A stretch of 64,000 bases of DNA from Nakamurella silvestris (lineage in GTDB: Bacteria > Actinomycetota > Actinomycetes > Mycobacteriales > Nakamurellaceae). Every line of letters starts with the position of its first letter. The first letter of the stretch is position 1. The stretch is from NCBI GenBank assembly GCA_003576535.1, contig QXCQ01000253.1:10141-74140 (forward strand). Direction: 5' to 3'. Shown piece by piece: positions 34,402 through 44,480 of this stretch. Under the pieces are notes generated by a model, which saw only the letters and a list, made by a program, of their open reading frames with translations, was not told the DNA's origin and made no database searches. The position numbers were made by a program, and so were the translations under genes.

Positions 34402-36366
34402 ATGTCTGCTGCTGTCAACCGTCCGCTCCGGGCCTACGCCCCGGGACTGGACGGACTCCGCGCCATCGCGGTGCTGGCCGTCATCGGCTATCACGCCGGG
34501 ATTCCCTGGCTGCCGGGCGGCTTCCTCGGGGTCGACGTCTTTTTCGTGATCTCCGGCTACCTCGTCACTACGCTGCTGCAGCGCGAGTACGACCGAACCG
34601 GACGGGTGAGCCTGCCGAAGTTCTGGCTCCGCCGGATCCGCCGGTTGGTACCCGCGCTGGTGGTGATGCTCGTCGCCGTCTGCGCCCTGGCGTTGGCCTT
34701 CCGGCAGGATCTCAACGCCGGCCTTCGCTCCCAGGCCTTCGCCGCCGCCGGGTTCGTCAGCAACTGGCAGCAGATCGCCCAGGGCAACTCCTACGTCGCC
34801 GAGTCGACCCCGGCCCTGCTCACCCACCTGTGGTCGTTGGCGGTCGAGGAGCAGTTCTACCTGATCTGGCCGATCGTGCTGGCGATGCTGCTGCTGTTCG
34901 TGCGCCACCGACGTCGGCGGGTGCTGGTCGCGGCGGGTGTGGCCCTGGCGAGTGTGTTGCTGATGCTGTGGTTGTACGTGCCCGGAGCGGATCCGACCCG
35001 GGTCTACGTGGGGACCGACACCCACGGCTTCTCGTTGATCCTCGGGGCCTGCCTCGGGCTGGCCCGGCTGCCCTCCCTCATCGATCCGGCCCCGCGGAGC
35101 TCGACCTCTCGGCTGCGGGGGTACCCCGCGCTGATCGGCCCGGTGAGCCTGGGCGTGCTGCTCCTGCTGATGGTGACCCTGTCGGACACGTCGACCCTCA
35201 CCTACCGCGGCGGGCTGGTGCTGACCGCCCTCGCGGCCGCCGCTCTGGTCGCCGTGACGGCGCGTGGTGGGGGACTGCTCGATCCGGTGCTGACCGCGCG
35301 GCCGATGCGGCACCTGGGGCTCCGCTCCTACTCCCTGTACCTGTGGCACTGGCCGATGCTGGTCATCGCGGCCCGGATCAACCATCACGCGGTCCCGGCC
35401 TGGGTCGCGGCAGGCCTGGCCGTGATCCTGAGCCTGCTGTGCGCGGAGGTCTCCTGGCGGTTGGTCGAGGATCCGATCCGGCGCTGGGGGTTGGCCGGTT
35501 ACACCCGTCGGTTGCGCAGCCTGCTGGTGGCCGACCGGGCGGTGTCGAAGGGGCGTCGCCGGGTGGGATGGGCCGTCACCGGAACCTTTGCCGTCACGGC
35601 GTTGACGGCCGCCTGCTCGGTGGTCGCCGCACCTGCTCAGACCTCGTTGGAGGTGCAACTGGCCGCTGCGGAGCAGGCCATCGAAGCAGCCGAGGCCGCC
35701 CCGGTGGTCGATGCGACCGGCACCGCCGATGCCGGGGTCGAGTCCTCCGGAACCGAGGTCCCCGTCCCCGCGACCGGGGCCCAGCCCTCGTCGCCGGAAA
35801 CAACGGCGCAGACCGGATCGACCCACTCGCCGCACAGACGCCCGCATCACCGGCCGGTCCATCGCCCGACCCCGGCGACCCCACCGCCCCCGACGGGCCC
35901 GCAGATCACGGCCATCGGCGACTCGGTGATGCTCGGTTCCGCACCGCAGCTCCTGACGGAGATGCCCGGGATCGCCGTCGATGCCGTGGTCAGCCGGCAG
36001 ATCTGGGATCTGGGCACGGTGCTGACCGCTGCGGAGAGGGCGGGCACCCTGCGGTCGACCGTGGTGATCGGGTTGGGGACCAACGGTGCGGCAAGTACCG
36101 AGGAGATCCTGCAGGCGCTGAACTCCCTCGGGCCGGACCGGGTGGTGGTGCTTGTCAACACCTTCGAGGACCGTCCCTGGCAGCAGGAGATCAACGACAA
36201 CCTGGCTGCCGTTGCCGCCTCCCGCGCGCATACCTGTGTGGCCGACTGGCATGCCGCGATCGAGGCGCGCCAGGAACTGCTCGGACCTGACGGTGTCCAT
36301 CCGGGGCCGGAAGGGGCTCAGCTCTACGCCACCACCGTGGCCGGGACCGTGCAGACCTGTCGCTGA
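34402..36366 (+). CDS. Acyltransferase-3/SGNH two-domain membrane protein (OafA-like)
   Basis: A 654-residue protein. Residues 1-370 form an acyltransferase-3 domain with about 10-11 spans and the family motifs GLDGLRAIAVLAVIGYHAG and VDVFFVISGYLV. A membrane span (about 390-410) and a Pro/Thr/His-rich linker lead to a C-terminal SGNH-like hydrolase domain (about 490-654) with ITAIGDSVMLGS (nucleophile serine) and the DGVHPGPEG catalytic end. Such proteins O-acetylate cell-wall or surface polysaccharides. ATG 34402 follows a weak ribosome binding site. Confidence 0.9.
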   Translation: MSAAVNRPLRAYAPGLDGLRAIAVLAVIGYHAGIPWLPGGFLGVDVFFVISGYLVTTLLQREYDRTGRVSLPKFWLRRIRRLVPALVVMLVAVCALALAFRQDLNAGLRSQAFAAAGFVSNWQQIAQGNSYVAESTPALLTHLWSLAVEEQFYLIWPIVLAMLLLFVRHRRRRVLVAAGVALASVLLMLWLYVPGADPTRVYVGTDTHGFSLILGACLGLARLPSLIDPAPRSSTSRLRGYPALIGPVSLGVLLLLMVTLSDTSTLTYRGGLVLTALAAAALVAVTARGGGLLDPVLTARPMRHLGLRSYSLYLWHWPMLVIAARINHHAVPAWVAAGLAVILSLLCAEVSWRLVEDPIRRWGLAGYTRRLRSLLVADRAVSKGRRRVGWAVTGTFAVTALTAACSVVAAPAQTSLEVQLAAAEQAIEAAEAAPVVDATGTADAGVESSGTEVPVPATGAQPSSPETTAQTGSTHSPHRRPHHRPVHRPTPATPPPPTGPQITAIGDSVMLGSAPQLLTEMPGIAVDAVVSRQIWDLGTVLTAAERAGTLRSTVVIGLGTNGAASTEEILQALNSLGPDRVVVLVNTFEDRPWQQEINDNLAAVAASRAHTCVADWHAAIEARQELLGPDGVHPGPEGAQLYATTVAGTVQTCR

Positions 36367-36609
36367 CACCCTTGCCCTGGACGCCACGCCCGGGGTGCGG
36401 GGTAGTGGCGGCATCGCCGCAGGTGGGTGTCGTGTCGGCAGCAAACCCTGGCGCATCAGGTGTCACACGGTGCACAATGGCCTCAACGGAACCAGTAGAC
36501 ACGCCGTAGGCATCTGGCTGGAACCGGAAAAAAGTGAACAGGGTCGTGCCGGACATGCCGAGGACACACGCGTTGGGGAAGACGTCGGAGTGGAATCGGA
36601 GGTGGAATC

Positions 36610-37101
36610 GTGCAGACCCGAGGTGTTGTGTACGTCCATTCGGCGCTGCCGGCAATATGCCCGCACATCGAGTGGGCTATTGCCGGTGTGCTGGGTGTCC
36701 GGGTGTCGCTTTCGTGGAAGGCGCAGTCGGCGCAACCCGGTGCGCTGCGCGCCGAGGCCGACTGGACCGGGGAACCCGGGACCGCCGGCCGGCTGGCCTC
36801 TGCCCTGAGGTCCTGGCCGATGGTGCGGTTCGAGATCACCGAGGAGGCCAGTCCTGGCTCCGACGGAGAGCGGATCTGCCACGTCCCCGGCCGCGCCGTC
36901 TGGCGTGCCCCCATGTCTGCCAACGGCGACGTCATGGTCACCGAGGATCACCTGAGATCGGTCATCGAACACCACCGAACCGACGACGATCTGCGCGAGG
37001 CTCTGTCAGAATTGCTGGGGACCCCGATCGATGCCGAACTCGAAGACTTCCGTCAGGCGGGTGAAGGGTCCGCCGTCACCTGGCTGCATCAGGTCGGATG
37101 A
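36610..37101 (+). CDS. DUF3145 protein
   Basis: A 163-residue actinobacterial DUF3145 protein, recognised by the conserved N-terminus MQTRGVVYVHSALPAICPHIEW. It starts at GTG and has no signal or membrane segment. DUF3145 is widespread in actinobacteria and has no established function that I can state. The 243 bases before it hold no gene I support. Confidence 0.85.
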   Translation: MQTRGVVYVHSALPAICPHIEWAIAGVLGVRVSLSWKAQSAQPGALRAEADWTGEPGTAGRLASALRSWPMVRFEITEEASPGSDGERICHVPGRAVWRAPMSANGDVMVTEDHLRSVIEHHRTDDDLREALSELLGTPIDAELEDFRQAGEGSAVTWLHQVG

Positions 37102-37154
37102 TTCTCGCCGCGGAAACCTCCGGTCGGTGACTACGGGAGGAGCGGGACCGCACG

Positions 37155-37736
37155 GTGAAGGCACTACCCGGTTCCCGGCAGCTCACCCTGGTCCTGTGCT
37201 CGGCACTGGTCGCCGTTGTCGTCCTCGGCCTCGGAGCCGGTTTCCTGGTCGGTCGACACCAGGCCTCGGCGTCCGGCGGCGGTGACCCCACGGAGATCAC
37301 GTCCGTTCCGGACACCCCCAGCCCGAGCCCGGGGGCCTACGACACCGACGTCCGGATCGGCGAGAGCGCGGCGAAGGACCGTCGCGCGGAGAAGATCCGG
37401 GACCTCCTGCAGCGGTACTTCGACGGGATCAACACCAGGAACTACGCGGCCTGGGCCACCACGGTGAACGCCCAGCAGGCCGCGGACCGCCCGCAGGAGC
37501 AGTGGGAGGTCGACTACTCGACCACCCACGACTACGACATCGAGATCACCGACATCACCACGACCCCGTTCCGGGTGGGGATCAACTTCACCTCGAAACA
37601 GGACATCGCCTTCGCCCCGGTCGATCTGCCGTCCGAGTGCATCAAATGGGATGTGTTCTACAACCTGCTGATCGAGGACGGGAAACTGGTGGTGGGTCGA
37701 TCGGCGACCACCCTCACCCGCAAGTCCGACTGCTGA
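37155..37736 (+). CDS. Single-span extracytoplasmic protein of unknown function
   Basis: A 193-residue protein with one N-terminal membrane span (about 9-33), a Ser/Pro-rich spacer (PDTPSPSPGAYD) and an NTF2-like alpha-beta domain suggested by the helix KIRDLLQRYFDGINTRNYAAW and the strands that follow. Two cysteines are near the C-terminus. It starts at GTG. It follows DUF3145 by about 50 bases and may be transcribed with it. A bidirectional hairpin separates it from the convergent accD. Confidence 0.7.
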   Translation: MKALPGSRQLTLVLCSALVAVVVLGLGAGFLVGRHQASASGGGDPTEITSVPDTPSPSPGAYDTDVRIGESAAKDRRAEKIRDLLQRYFDGINTRNYAAWATTVNAQQAADRPQEQWEVDYSTTHDYDIEITDITTTPFRVGINFTSKQDIAFAPVDLPSECIKWDVFYNLLIEDGKLVVGRSATTLTRKSDC

Positions 37737-37767
37737 CCCCCGCCCGGAACGCTTCCCGAAAACGCCA

Positions 37768-37813
37768 CTGCGCCGCGGGTTCTGGGAGTAGACCTCCCTG
37801 AACCGCGGCGCAG
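37768..37813. terminator. Bidirectional terminator between convergent genes
   Basis: CTGCGCCGCGGGTTC pairs with GAACCGCGGCGCAG, with one bulged G, around an 18-base loop. It lies between the NTF2-like protein gene and accD. Confidence 0.75.
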
Positions 37814-37824
37814 GAACTCGTGAG

Positions 37825-39273
37825 CTACAGCGGGATGTTGCCGTGGGCCCCACGGCCGGCCGGCGCGGAGGCCAAGGCCTCGGCGACCCGGCGACGGGTG
37901 GCGTTCGGGGTGATGATCTCGTCCACCACACCCAGTTCGACGGCCCGGTTGACCCCGCCGGCGATCAGCTCGTGCTCGGCAGCCAGCTTGGCGTGCAGGG
38001 CTTCCCGCTCGTCGTCCGGAGCCGCTGCCAGGGTGCGTCGGTGCAGGATGCCGACTGCGGCCTTGGCGCCCATGACGGCCACCTCTGCGCCCGGCCAGGC
38101 GAAAACAGCCGTGGCACCCAGGGATTTGGAGTTCATCGCGATGTACGCGCCACCAAAAGCCTTGCGGGTCACCAGGGTGACCCGGGGGACCACCGCTTCG
38201 GCGAAGGCGTGCAACAGTTTTGCGCCACGACGGACGACGCCGTCCCATTCCTGGCCGACACCCGGCAGGTAGCCGGGCACGTCGACGATCACCAGCAGCG
38301 GGATACCGAAGGCATCACACATCCGGACGAACCGGGAGGCCTTCTCCGCGCTGGTGGAATCCAGGCAGCCACCCAGTCGCAGCGGGTTGTTCGCCACCAC
38401 ACCGACGGCCCGTCCGGCCAGCCGGCCGAGGCCGACGACGATGTTCGGCGCCCACTTGGCCTGGAGTTCCTCCATCGGCCCGTCGAGCAGGTTGTTGATC
38501 AGCGGGTGGACGTCGTAGGCCCGGTTCTTCTGCTCGGGAAGCAGTGCGCCCAGGTCGATGTCGTCGGTCAATCCGGAGATGCCGGCGATACCCGGCCGGG
38601 AGAAGATGCTGGTGACGGTGCGCGCCCGGACGAAGGCGTCCTCTTCGGACTTGGCCACGATGTGCACCACGCCGGACTTCTTGCCGTGGGCGGAAGGACC
38701 GCCCAGGGCCTCCATGTCGACCTGCTCGCCCGTCACCGACTTGACCACCTCGGGACCGGTGACGAACACCCGTCCCTCCGGGGCCATGATGACGATGTCG
38801 GTCAGGGCCGGCCCGTAGGCGGCGCCACCGGCGGCCGGCCCGAGGACGACCGAGATCTGCGGCACCCGACCGGAGGCACGCACCATGGCGGCGAAGACCT
38901 GGCCGACGCCGTCCAGGGCCTCGACCCCCTCGGCCAGCCGCGCTCCACCGGAGTGCCACAGGCCGATGACCGGGACCCGGAGCCGCACGGCGGTGTCGAT
39001 GGCCTCGACGATGTGCTGACATCCCTTGTAGCCCATGGCGCCGCCCATCCGGGTGGCGTCGGTGCAGAAGGCGATGACCTTGGAACCGTCGATCTTGCCG
39101 GACACCGCCAGCACCCCGGAGGTGTCGGTGGGGGTGATGTTCTCGATCGAACCTTCGTCGAGCAGCGCGGCCAGTCGCATCTCCGGCTCACGCGGATCCA
39201 TCTTGCGTGGCGGCCGGATCTCCGGTTCGGTCAGACCGGACGGCGCACTCGCAGTTGAGGTCGTGGTTGACAC
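37825..39273 (-). CDS. accD: Acyl-CoA carboxylase carboxyltransferase subunit (AccD/PccB-like)
   Basis: A 482-residue biotin-dependent carboxyltransferase with two crotonase-like halves. Oxyanion-hole regions are visible at SGGARLAEG and GPAAGGAAYGP in the first half and at FGGAYIAM with VMGAKAAVGI in the second. It transfers CO2 from biotin to acetyl-CoA or propionyl-CoA, making malonyl- or methylmalonyl-CoA. It closes the fasR-fabD-fabH-acpP-fabF-accD series, so malonyl-CoA supply for fatty acid synthesis is the likely role. The biotin-carrying partner is not in the window. Confidence 0.9.
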   Translation of the reverse strand: MSTTTSTASAPSGLTEPEIRPPRKMDPREPEMRLAALLDEGSIENITPTDTSGVLAVSGKIDGSKVIAFCTDATRMGGAMGYKGCQHIVEAIDTAVRLRVPVIGLWHSGGARLAEGVEALDGVGQVFAAMVRASGRVPQISVVLGPAAGGAAYGPALTDIVIMAPEGRVFVTGPEVVKSVTGEQVDMEALGGPSAHGKKSGVVHIVAKSEEDAFVRARTVTSIFSRPGIAGISGLTDDIDLGALLPEQKNRAYDVHPLINNLLDGPMEELQAKWAPNIVVGLGRLAGRAVGVVANNPLRLGGCLDSTSAEKASRFVRMCDAFGIPLLVIVDVPGYLPGVGQEWDGVVRRGAKLLHAFAEAVVPRVTLVTRKAFGGAYIAMNSKSLGATAVFAWPGAEVAVMGAKAAVGILHRRTLAAAPDDEREALHAKLAAEHELIAGGVNRAVELGVVDEIITPNATRRRVAEALASAPAGRGAHGNIPL

Positions 39274-39357
39274 GTGAAACTCCTAGATTGTCGCGACCGG
39301 CGGTGCAGCCGGTTGAATACCACCGGACGGCTGGTGGCCGCCCGGTCGTTGACGTGC

Positions 39358-40584
39358 TCAGGCGCTGGTGAACGCCAGCGCGACGTTGTGGCCGCCGAAA
39401 CCGAAGGAGTCGTTGATCGCAGCTTCGATCTTGACTTCCCGGTTCTCGGTGGCGATGTCGACCCCGATGGCCGGATCGATGGTCTCGATGTTCCGGGTGC
39501 CGGGGACGATGCCGTTCTTGATGGACAGGACGGTGGCGATGGCCTCGACCGCACCGGCCGCGCCGAGCATGTGGCCCGTCATCGACTTGGTGGCGGTGAC
39601 GACGGCCTGCTCGCCGATGCCCTTGAGGATGGTCTTGGACTCCGCCAGGTCACCGACCGGGGTGGAGGTGGCGTGGGCGTTGACGTGGGTGATGTCCCGG
39701 GGCGAGAGGCCCGCGGTCTTCAGTGCCTTCGCGATCGCCCGGAGCGAACCCTCGCCCTCCGGCTCGGGGGCGGTGATGTGGTAGGCGTCGTTGCTCATGC
39801 CGATGCCGGCGAGCTTGCCGTAGATCTTCGCGCCGCGGGCACGGGCGTGGTCTGCCCGCTCCAGCACCATGATCCCGGCGCCCTCGCCGATGACGAAGCC
39901 GTCACGGCCGATGTCGAACGGGCGGGAGGCGGTGGTGGGATCGTCGTTCCGGGTGCTCATCGCCCGCATCTGGGCGAATCCGGCGATCGGCAGCGGGTGG
40001 ATGCAGCCTTCGGCCCCGCCTGCGATGGCGATGTCGATCTCGCCTTCCTTGATCAGCTTCCAGGCCCAGGCGAGGCCTTCGGCGCCGGAGGCGCAGGCCG
40101 AGACGGGGGCGTGCACGCCGCCCCGGGCCTTGGCCCACAGCCCGACCGCGGCGGCCGGGCCGTTCGGCATCAGCATGGGGACCGTCATGACGGCCACCTT
40201 GCCGACACCGACGTTCTCCAGGAGGTCGTCCTGTTCCAGCAGGGTGACAGCGCCACCGATGCCGGTACCGACCACGACGCCCAACCGCAGCGGGTCCACC
40301 TCGGGGGAGCCGGCATCCGCCCAGGCCTCGCGGGCGGCGATCAACGCCACCTGCTGGGACCGGTCCAGACGACGGGCTTCCACCCGGGTGAGCACCTCGA
40401 GAGGATCAACCGCCAACGGCGCGTGGATCCGCACCGGGAGGTTGTACTTCTCGACATAGGCGTTGGTGTTGGCCTTGACGCCGATAGTGCCGTCGAGCAT
40501 GGCCTGCCAGGTCTCGGGCGCGGTTCCGCCGATCGGCGTGGTCGCCCCGATCCCGGTGACGAGGACGTCGTGGTCGGTGTACAT
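39358..40584 (-). CDS. fabF: 3-oxoacyl-ACP synthase II (KAS II)
   Basis: A 408-residue condensing enzyme that elongates acyl-ACP. Catalytic cysteine C164 lies in VSACASGAEG and the two histidines in NAHATSTPVGD and MTGHMLGAAG. The ATG is fixed by TAGGAG upstream. It lies 126 bases after acpP in the same direction, inside the FAS-II operon. Confidence 0.95.
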   Translation of the reverse strand: MYTDHDVLVTGIGATTPIGGTAPETWQAMLDGTIGVKANTNAYVEKYNLPVRIHAPLAVDPLEVLTRVEARRLDRSQQVALIAAREAWADAGSPEVDPLRLGVVVGTGIGGAVTLLEQDDLLENVGVGKVAVMTVPMLMPNGPAAAVGLWAKARGGVHAPVSACASGAEGLAWAWKLIKEGEIDIAIAGGAEGCIHPLPIAGFAQMRAMSTRNDDPTTASRPFDIGRDGFVIGEGAGIMVLERADHARARGAKIYGKLAGIGMSNDAYHITAPEPEGEGSLRAIAKALKTAGLSPRDITHVNAHATSTPVGDLAESKTILKGIGEQAVVTATKSMTGHMLGAAGAVEAIATVLSIKNGIVPGTRNIETIDPAIGVDIATENREVKIEAAINDSFGFGGHNVALAFTSA

Positions 40585-40710
40585 GCATGCGCTCCTAAAG
40601 CCGGGTGAAGTTCGGGTCTGAATGTTCGGACCGGCGTGTGCACCGGTCCATGCCACAGGCGCGTCTGCCGCGTCTGTCAGATGCTCCCGAACGGGCCAGG
40701 AGCCTGCCTG

Positions 40711-40950
40711 CTACTTGTTGGAATCGATGTACGTCACGGCGTCCGCGACGGTCTTCAGGTTCGCCAGCTCGTCGTCCGGGATCTTGACGCCGAAACGCTC
40801 TTCGGCCGCCACGGCGATCTCGACCATCGACAGGGAGTCGATGTCCAGGTCGTCGGTGAAGGTCTTGTCAGCGGTGACGTCGGCGGCGGGGACGCCGGAA
40901 ACCTCTTCGACGATCTCGGCGAGGCCGGTCAGGGTGTCCTCAGTGCTCAC
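40711..40950 (-). CDS. acpP: Acyl carrier protein
   Basis: A 79-residue acidic four-helix carrier. The phosphopantetheine serine is S39 in LDIDSLSMVE. It carries growing acyl chains between the FabD, FabH and FabF products of the same operon. Confidence 0.95.
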   Translation of the reverse strand: MSTEDTLTGLAEIVEEVSGVPAADVTADKTFTDDLDIDSLSMVEIAVAAEERFGVKIPDDELANLKTVADAVTYIDSNK

Positions 40951-41083
40951 AGTGGTTCCTTTCGATCTGGGTTACCCGGGGGAGCCGGACGGCTTCCTGG
41001 GACAGGGTTCCCCGGCGAATTGTGCCTTAGTCGGCCGGGGTGTTCATTCAGTTCGGTTCGTGTCGGACGCCTGGGCGCACGGC

Positions 41084-42061
41084 TCAGGGACAGCGGTAGA
41101 CCTGGGCGGCGTAGGTGAGGCCCGCGCCGAAGGCGATGGACAGGACCAGGTCGCCGGTGGTGATCCCGCCGGACTCCCGCAGGCGGGACAGGGCCAGTGG
41201 CACCGATCCGGAGGAGGTGTTGCCGGTGGTGATGATGTCCTTGCCGATCACCAGGTCCTCAGGGGCACCGGCGGCGATGATCTTCTTCGCGATGGCCTCG
41301 ATGATCCGCAGGTTCGCCTGGTGGGTGACCAGGGCCTTGATCTCGGAGAGGTCGACCTCGGCGGCGGCGACGGCCTCCAGCGCGACGGGTGCGATCTGGG
41401 TGGTGGCCCAGCGGAAGACCGCCTGGCCGTCCTGGTAGATGTAGGAGTTGCGGTCCGTGACGTGGATCGCCTCGGTCTTCTCCTCGTCGCTGCCCCAGAC
41501 GACCGGGCCGATGCCCTCGACGTCGGCCTCCGTGACGACCGCGGCCCCGGCCCCGTCGGCGAAGATGATCGCCGTCGAGCGGTCCGTCAGATCGGTCCAG
41601 TCGGTGAGTTTGTCCACACCGACCAGGAGGACGTTCTTCCCCGCGCCGGCGCGGATGGTGTGCGAGGCGACCGCCAGGCCGTAGCAGAAACCGGCGCAGG
41701 CGGCATTGATGTCGAAGGATCCCGGGGCGTGGATGCCCAGGATCGCCGCGATCTGGGTGGAGGCGTGCGGGATCTGACTCGGCAGGGTGCAGGTGGCCAC
41801 GATGATGGTGTCGATGTCGGCCGGGGTGAGGCCGGCGTCGGCGATGGCCATCCGGGCGGCCTCGGCACCCATGGTGATCACGGTCTCGGACTCCGAGGCC
41901 CAGTGCCGCTCGGCGATGCCGACCCGGGACTGGATCCAGGCGTCGTTGGTGTCCATGGTCAGTGCGAGTTCGTCGTTGGTGACCACACGGCTGGGTCGGT
42001 AGTGACCGAGGCCGGCGATCCTGCTGCCGGCAGCGCCGGTGCGTCGGGCGATGGTGCTCAT
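41084..42061 (-). CDS. fabH: 3-oxoacyl-ACP synthase III (KAS III)
   Basis: A 325-residue initiating condensing enzyme. Catalytic cysteine C122 lies in NAACAGFCYG, the histidine in THQANLRI and the asparagine in TGNTSSGS. It joins a short acyl-CoA primer to malonyl-ACP. Branched primers are likely in actinobacteria, but specificity cannot be read here. It starts 2 bases after the fabD stop, so the two are coupled. Confidence 0.95.
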   Translation of the reverse strand: MSTIARRTGAAGSRIAGLGHYRPSRVVTNDELALTMDTNDAWIQSRVGIAERHWASESETVITMGAEAARMAIADAGLTPADIDTIIVATCTLPSQIPHASTQIAAILGIHAPGSFDINAACAGFCYGLAVASHTIRAGAGKNVLLVGVDKLTDWTDLTDRSTAIIFADGAGAAVVTEADVEGIGPVVWGSDEEKTEAIHVTDRNSYIYQDGQAVFRWATTQIAPVALEAVAAAEVDLSEIKALVTHQANLRIIEAIAKKIIAAGAPEDLVIGKDIITTGNTSSGSVPLALSRLRESGGITTGDLVLSIAFGAGLTYAAQVYRCP

Positions 42062-42063
42062 GG

Positions 42064-42996
42064 TCAGGCTCCCGAGTGTTCGGCGATGAAAGCGGCTGCG
42101 GCGTCGAGATCCTCGGGGGACTTCAGGGCGAAGGTGGCGGTGCCCTTCTCGCCCCCGACACCTTTGAGTTCACGCTTGACCAGGCCGACGAGGGCTCCTG
42201 CGGGCGGCAGCTCCAGCACGCCGGTCACCCCCATGGCCTTGAAGGTGGCCATGCACAGGTCCCACCGGACGGGACTGGTGACCTGGGAGACCAGCAGATC
42301 GAGGTAGGTCTGGCCGCTCTCGACGACGGATCCGTCGGAGTTGGTCAGCAGGGTCCGGGTGGGATCGGCCGGCTGCCGGCGGGCGGCGTGCTCGGCCAGG
42401 GCCTCGCGGGCCGGGGCCATGTAGGCGGTGTGGAAGGCACCGGCCACCGAGAGCGGCATCGCGCGGGCTCCGGCGGGTGGGGTGGCGAGCAGTTCTTCGA
42501 TCCCGGTGAGGGAACCGGCCGCGACGACCTGTCCGCCGCCGTTGACGTTGGCGCCCACCAGATCGAGCTCGGCCAGTCGGGACGCCACGATCTCGGCGTC
42601 CCCGCCGAGGACGGCGGCCATCGAGGTGGGGGTGAGCGCGCAGGCCTTGGCCATCTCGGCTCCGCGGATGCCGGCCAGCGTGACCGCGACCTCGTCGGGG
42701 AACACCCCGGCGATGGCGGCAGCGGCCAGTTCGCCGACCGAGTGCCCGGCGATGACCGTTCCGGCGGGGATGTCCAGGGCGCTCGCGGCCAGCAGGGCGC
42801 TGGCCACCACGAGGGGTTGGGTGACGCTGGTGTCCTTGATCTCGTCCGCGGTCGCCTCGGTGCCCAGGTATTTCAGGTCGAGGCCGACACTCTCGGAGTA
42901 GGCGGCCAGAGCCGCGTCATGCGCGGGGTTCTCCAGCCACGGGATGAGCATTCCTGGTTTTTGGGATCCCTGTCCGGGAGCGACGATTGCCAGCAC
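42064..42996 (-). CDS. fabD: Malonyl-CoA:ACP transacylase
   Basis: A 310-residue malonyltransferase. The serine nucleophile is S86 in GHSVGEL and the partner histidine lies in AGAFHTAYM. I start it at GTG 42996 (VLAIVAPGQG), which matches family N-termini. A start 48 bases upstream would add 16 unusual residues. It heads the FAS-II genes behind the PucR-type regulator. Confidence 0.93.
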   Translation of the reverse strand: MLAIVAPGQGSQKPGMLIPWLENPAHDAALAAYSESVGLDLKYLGTEATADEIKDTSVTQPLVVASALLAASALDIPAGTVIAGHSVGELAAAAIAGVFPDEVAVTLAGIRGAEMAKACALTPTSMAAVLGGDAEIVASRLAELDLVGANVNGGGQVVAAGSLTGIEELLATPPAGARAMPLSVAGAFHTAYMAPAREALAEHAARRQPADPTRTLLTNSDGSVVESGQTYLDLLVSQVTSPVRWDLCMATFKAMGVTGVLELPPAGALVGLVKRELKGVGGEKGTATFALKSPEDLDAAAAFIAEHSGA

Positions 42997-43167
42997 CCGA
43001 CAAGCAAACCACTGCGCGGCCGGTTTCGTGCTCTGGACACCCACGAAGTCCTACCGCTGAATTTGGAGGAACCCTCCATGCCGAACGTCCGAAGTGCATA
43101 AAGATCATCGGCCTGGGTGATGGTTCCGTGTCGGACCCGTCACACAATCGTTATCGGTGTGCCGTTT

Positions 43168-43229
43168 CCGCGCTCCTTCTCGACGTCCGCGCTGGCTGCA
43201 TACAGCGCGGTTGTCGGTGCGGAGCGCGG
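43168..43229. repeat. Long palindrome, family C copy 1
   Basis: Arms of 27 bases pair at 21 positions. The left arm begins CCGCGCTCCTTC and the right arm ends GGAGCGCGG. It lies 17 bases downstream of the fasR stop. A longer-armed copy lies upstream of the same gene at 44481-44567. Confidence 0.75.
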
Positions 43230-43246
43230 CTGGTGGGTATGTGGGG

Positions 43247-44425
43247 TCAGTCGAGCCGGCCCAGGATCGAGGCCGTGTGCAGGATCTGCAGATCCCGCGG
43301 GTTCCACGGATCACGTCCGGTCACCTCGGCGATCTTGTGCAGCCGGTACCGCATGGTGTTCGCGTGGACGAACAGGCTCCGGGCGGCCGGTTCCAGCGAG
43401 CTGCCGTGGGCGAGATAGGCGTCGAGGGTCTCCAACAGCGGGGTGGCCGCCTGCGCCATCGGTTGGAAGATCTGGGTGCGCAGCCGGTCGACGGCGGTCA
43501 GATCCGCCGCCAGTGCCCGCTCGGCGAGCAGACTCCCGCTGGGGACCGGTCGCGGCGCACCGGGCCAGGCAGCGGTGACGCGGAGTCCGGCCAACGCCTC
43601 GGCGGCGGAGTGGACCGCCCCGGCCAGACCGGGTTCGACCGGACCGATCACCACCGGCCCGGGGGCGAACAGGTCGGCGACATCATCGGGGACGGTCTCG
43701 ACCACTCCGAGGACGACCACCAGCCGGCTGCCCTGGATCCCGGCCATCGCCGCCAGCCCGTGGCGGCCGGCCCAGTCGGAGACCGCGGAGACGACCGTGG
43801 TCCGGTCACCGGTGGCCGCGGTGCTCCCGGCGATGACGGCGACCCTGCGGTTGGCATCCCAGTCCAGGGCGGCCGAGCGGGAGGTCAAGGTGTCCGGGTC
43901 CTCGCCGCGAACGATCCCGTCGACCACGGCGGCCTCCACCCGGGCGTCCCACGCCCCACGGGTCTCGGCGGCGGCGGCGTACACAGCGGCGGCGGAGAAG
44001 GCGATCTCCCGGCTGTACCGCAGGAGGGATTCGCGCAGGGCGGCCGATTCGGCAGGGGTACGCCCCTCGGCCGGGATGTGCTCCTCGGCGATGTCGATGG
44101 CGACCCGGACGAGCTCGACGGTCTGCCGGAGCGACACCACCCGCAGCAGCTCGCGGGGGGCGGTGCCGAAGACCAGACCCGTCAGGCGCAGGTCGCTCGG
44201 GGCGCGCAGGGCCCAGGGCACGTACCCGGCGATGCCGGCCTGGGCGACGAGGGTGACCCAGGAGCGCTGGTCCGGGGGGAGGGAGCGGAACCAGGGGAGA
44301 CGCTCGTCCATCAGGGCCACGGAACGGGTGGCCATCCCTCCGGCGGCCCGTTCGACCCGTTTCAGCGCCTCCCTGGACACCCCGGGCGCGCTGGGGACCT
44401 CGTCAGGGGCGGGAGAGGTGCTCAC
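43247..44425 (-). CDS. fasR: PucR-type regulator of fatty acid synthesis (FasR-like)
   Basis: A 392-residue protein of the CdaR/PucR group. It has a regulatory middle domain and a C-terminal helix-turn-helix (SLFVHANTMRYRLHKIAEVTG). In Streptomyces coelicolor a PucR-like FasR placed immediately upstream of fabD activates the FAS-II operon. This gene has the same position and length, so the same role is inferred. It is flanked on both sides by family C palindromes. Confidence 0.85.
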   Translation of the reverse strand: MSTSPAPDEVPSAPGVSREALKRVERAAGGMATRSVALMDERLPWFRSLPPDQRSWVTLVAQAGIAGYVPWALRAPSDLRLTGLVFGTAPRELLRVVSLRQTVELVRVAIDIAEEHIPAEGRTPAESAALRESLLRYSREIAFSAAAVYAAAAETRGAWDARVEAAVVDGIVRGEDPDTLTSRSAALDWDANRRVAVIAGSTAATGDRTTVVSAVSDWAGRHGLAAMAGIQGSRLVVVLGVVETVPDDVADLFAPGPVVIGPVEPGLAGAVHSAAEALAGLRVTAAWPGAPRPVPSGSLLAERALAADLTAVDRLRTQIFQPMAQAATPLLETLDAYLAHGSSLEPAARSLFVHANTMRYRLHKIAEVTGRDPWNPRDLQILHTASILGRLD

Positions 44426-44480
44426 GGGGTCGAGCCTGCCAGGCAGGTTCGGTCCCCGGCAACCACCCGCCCCGGCAACT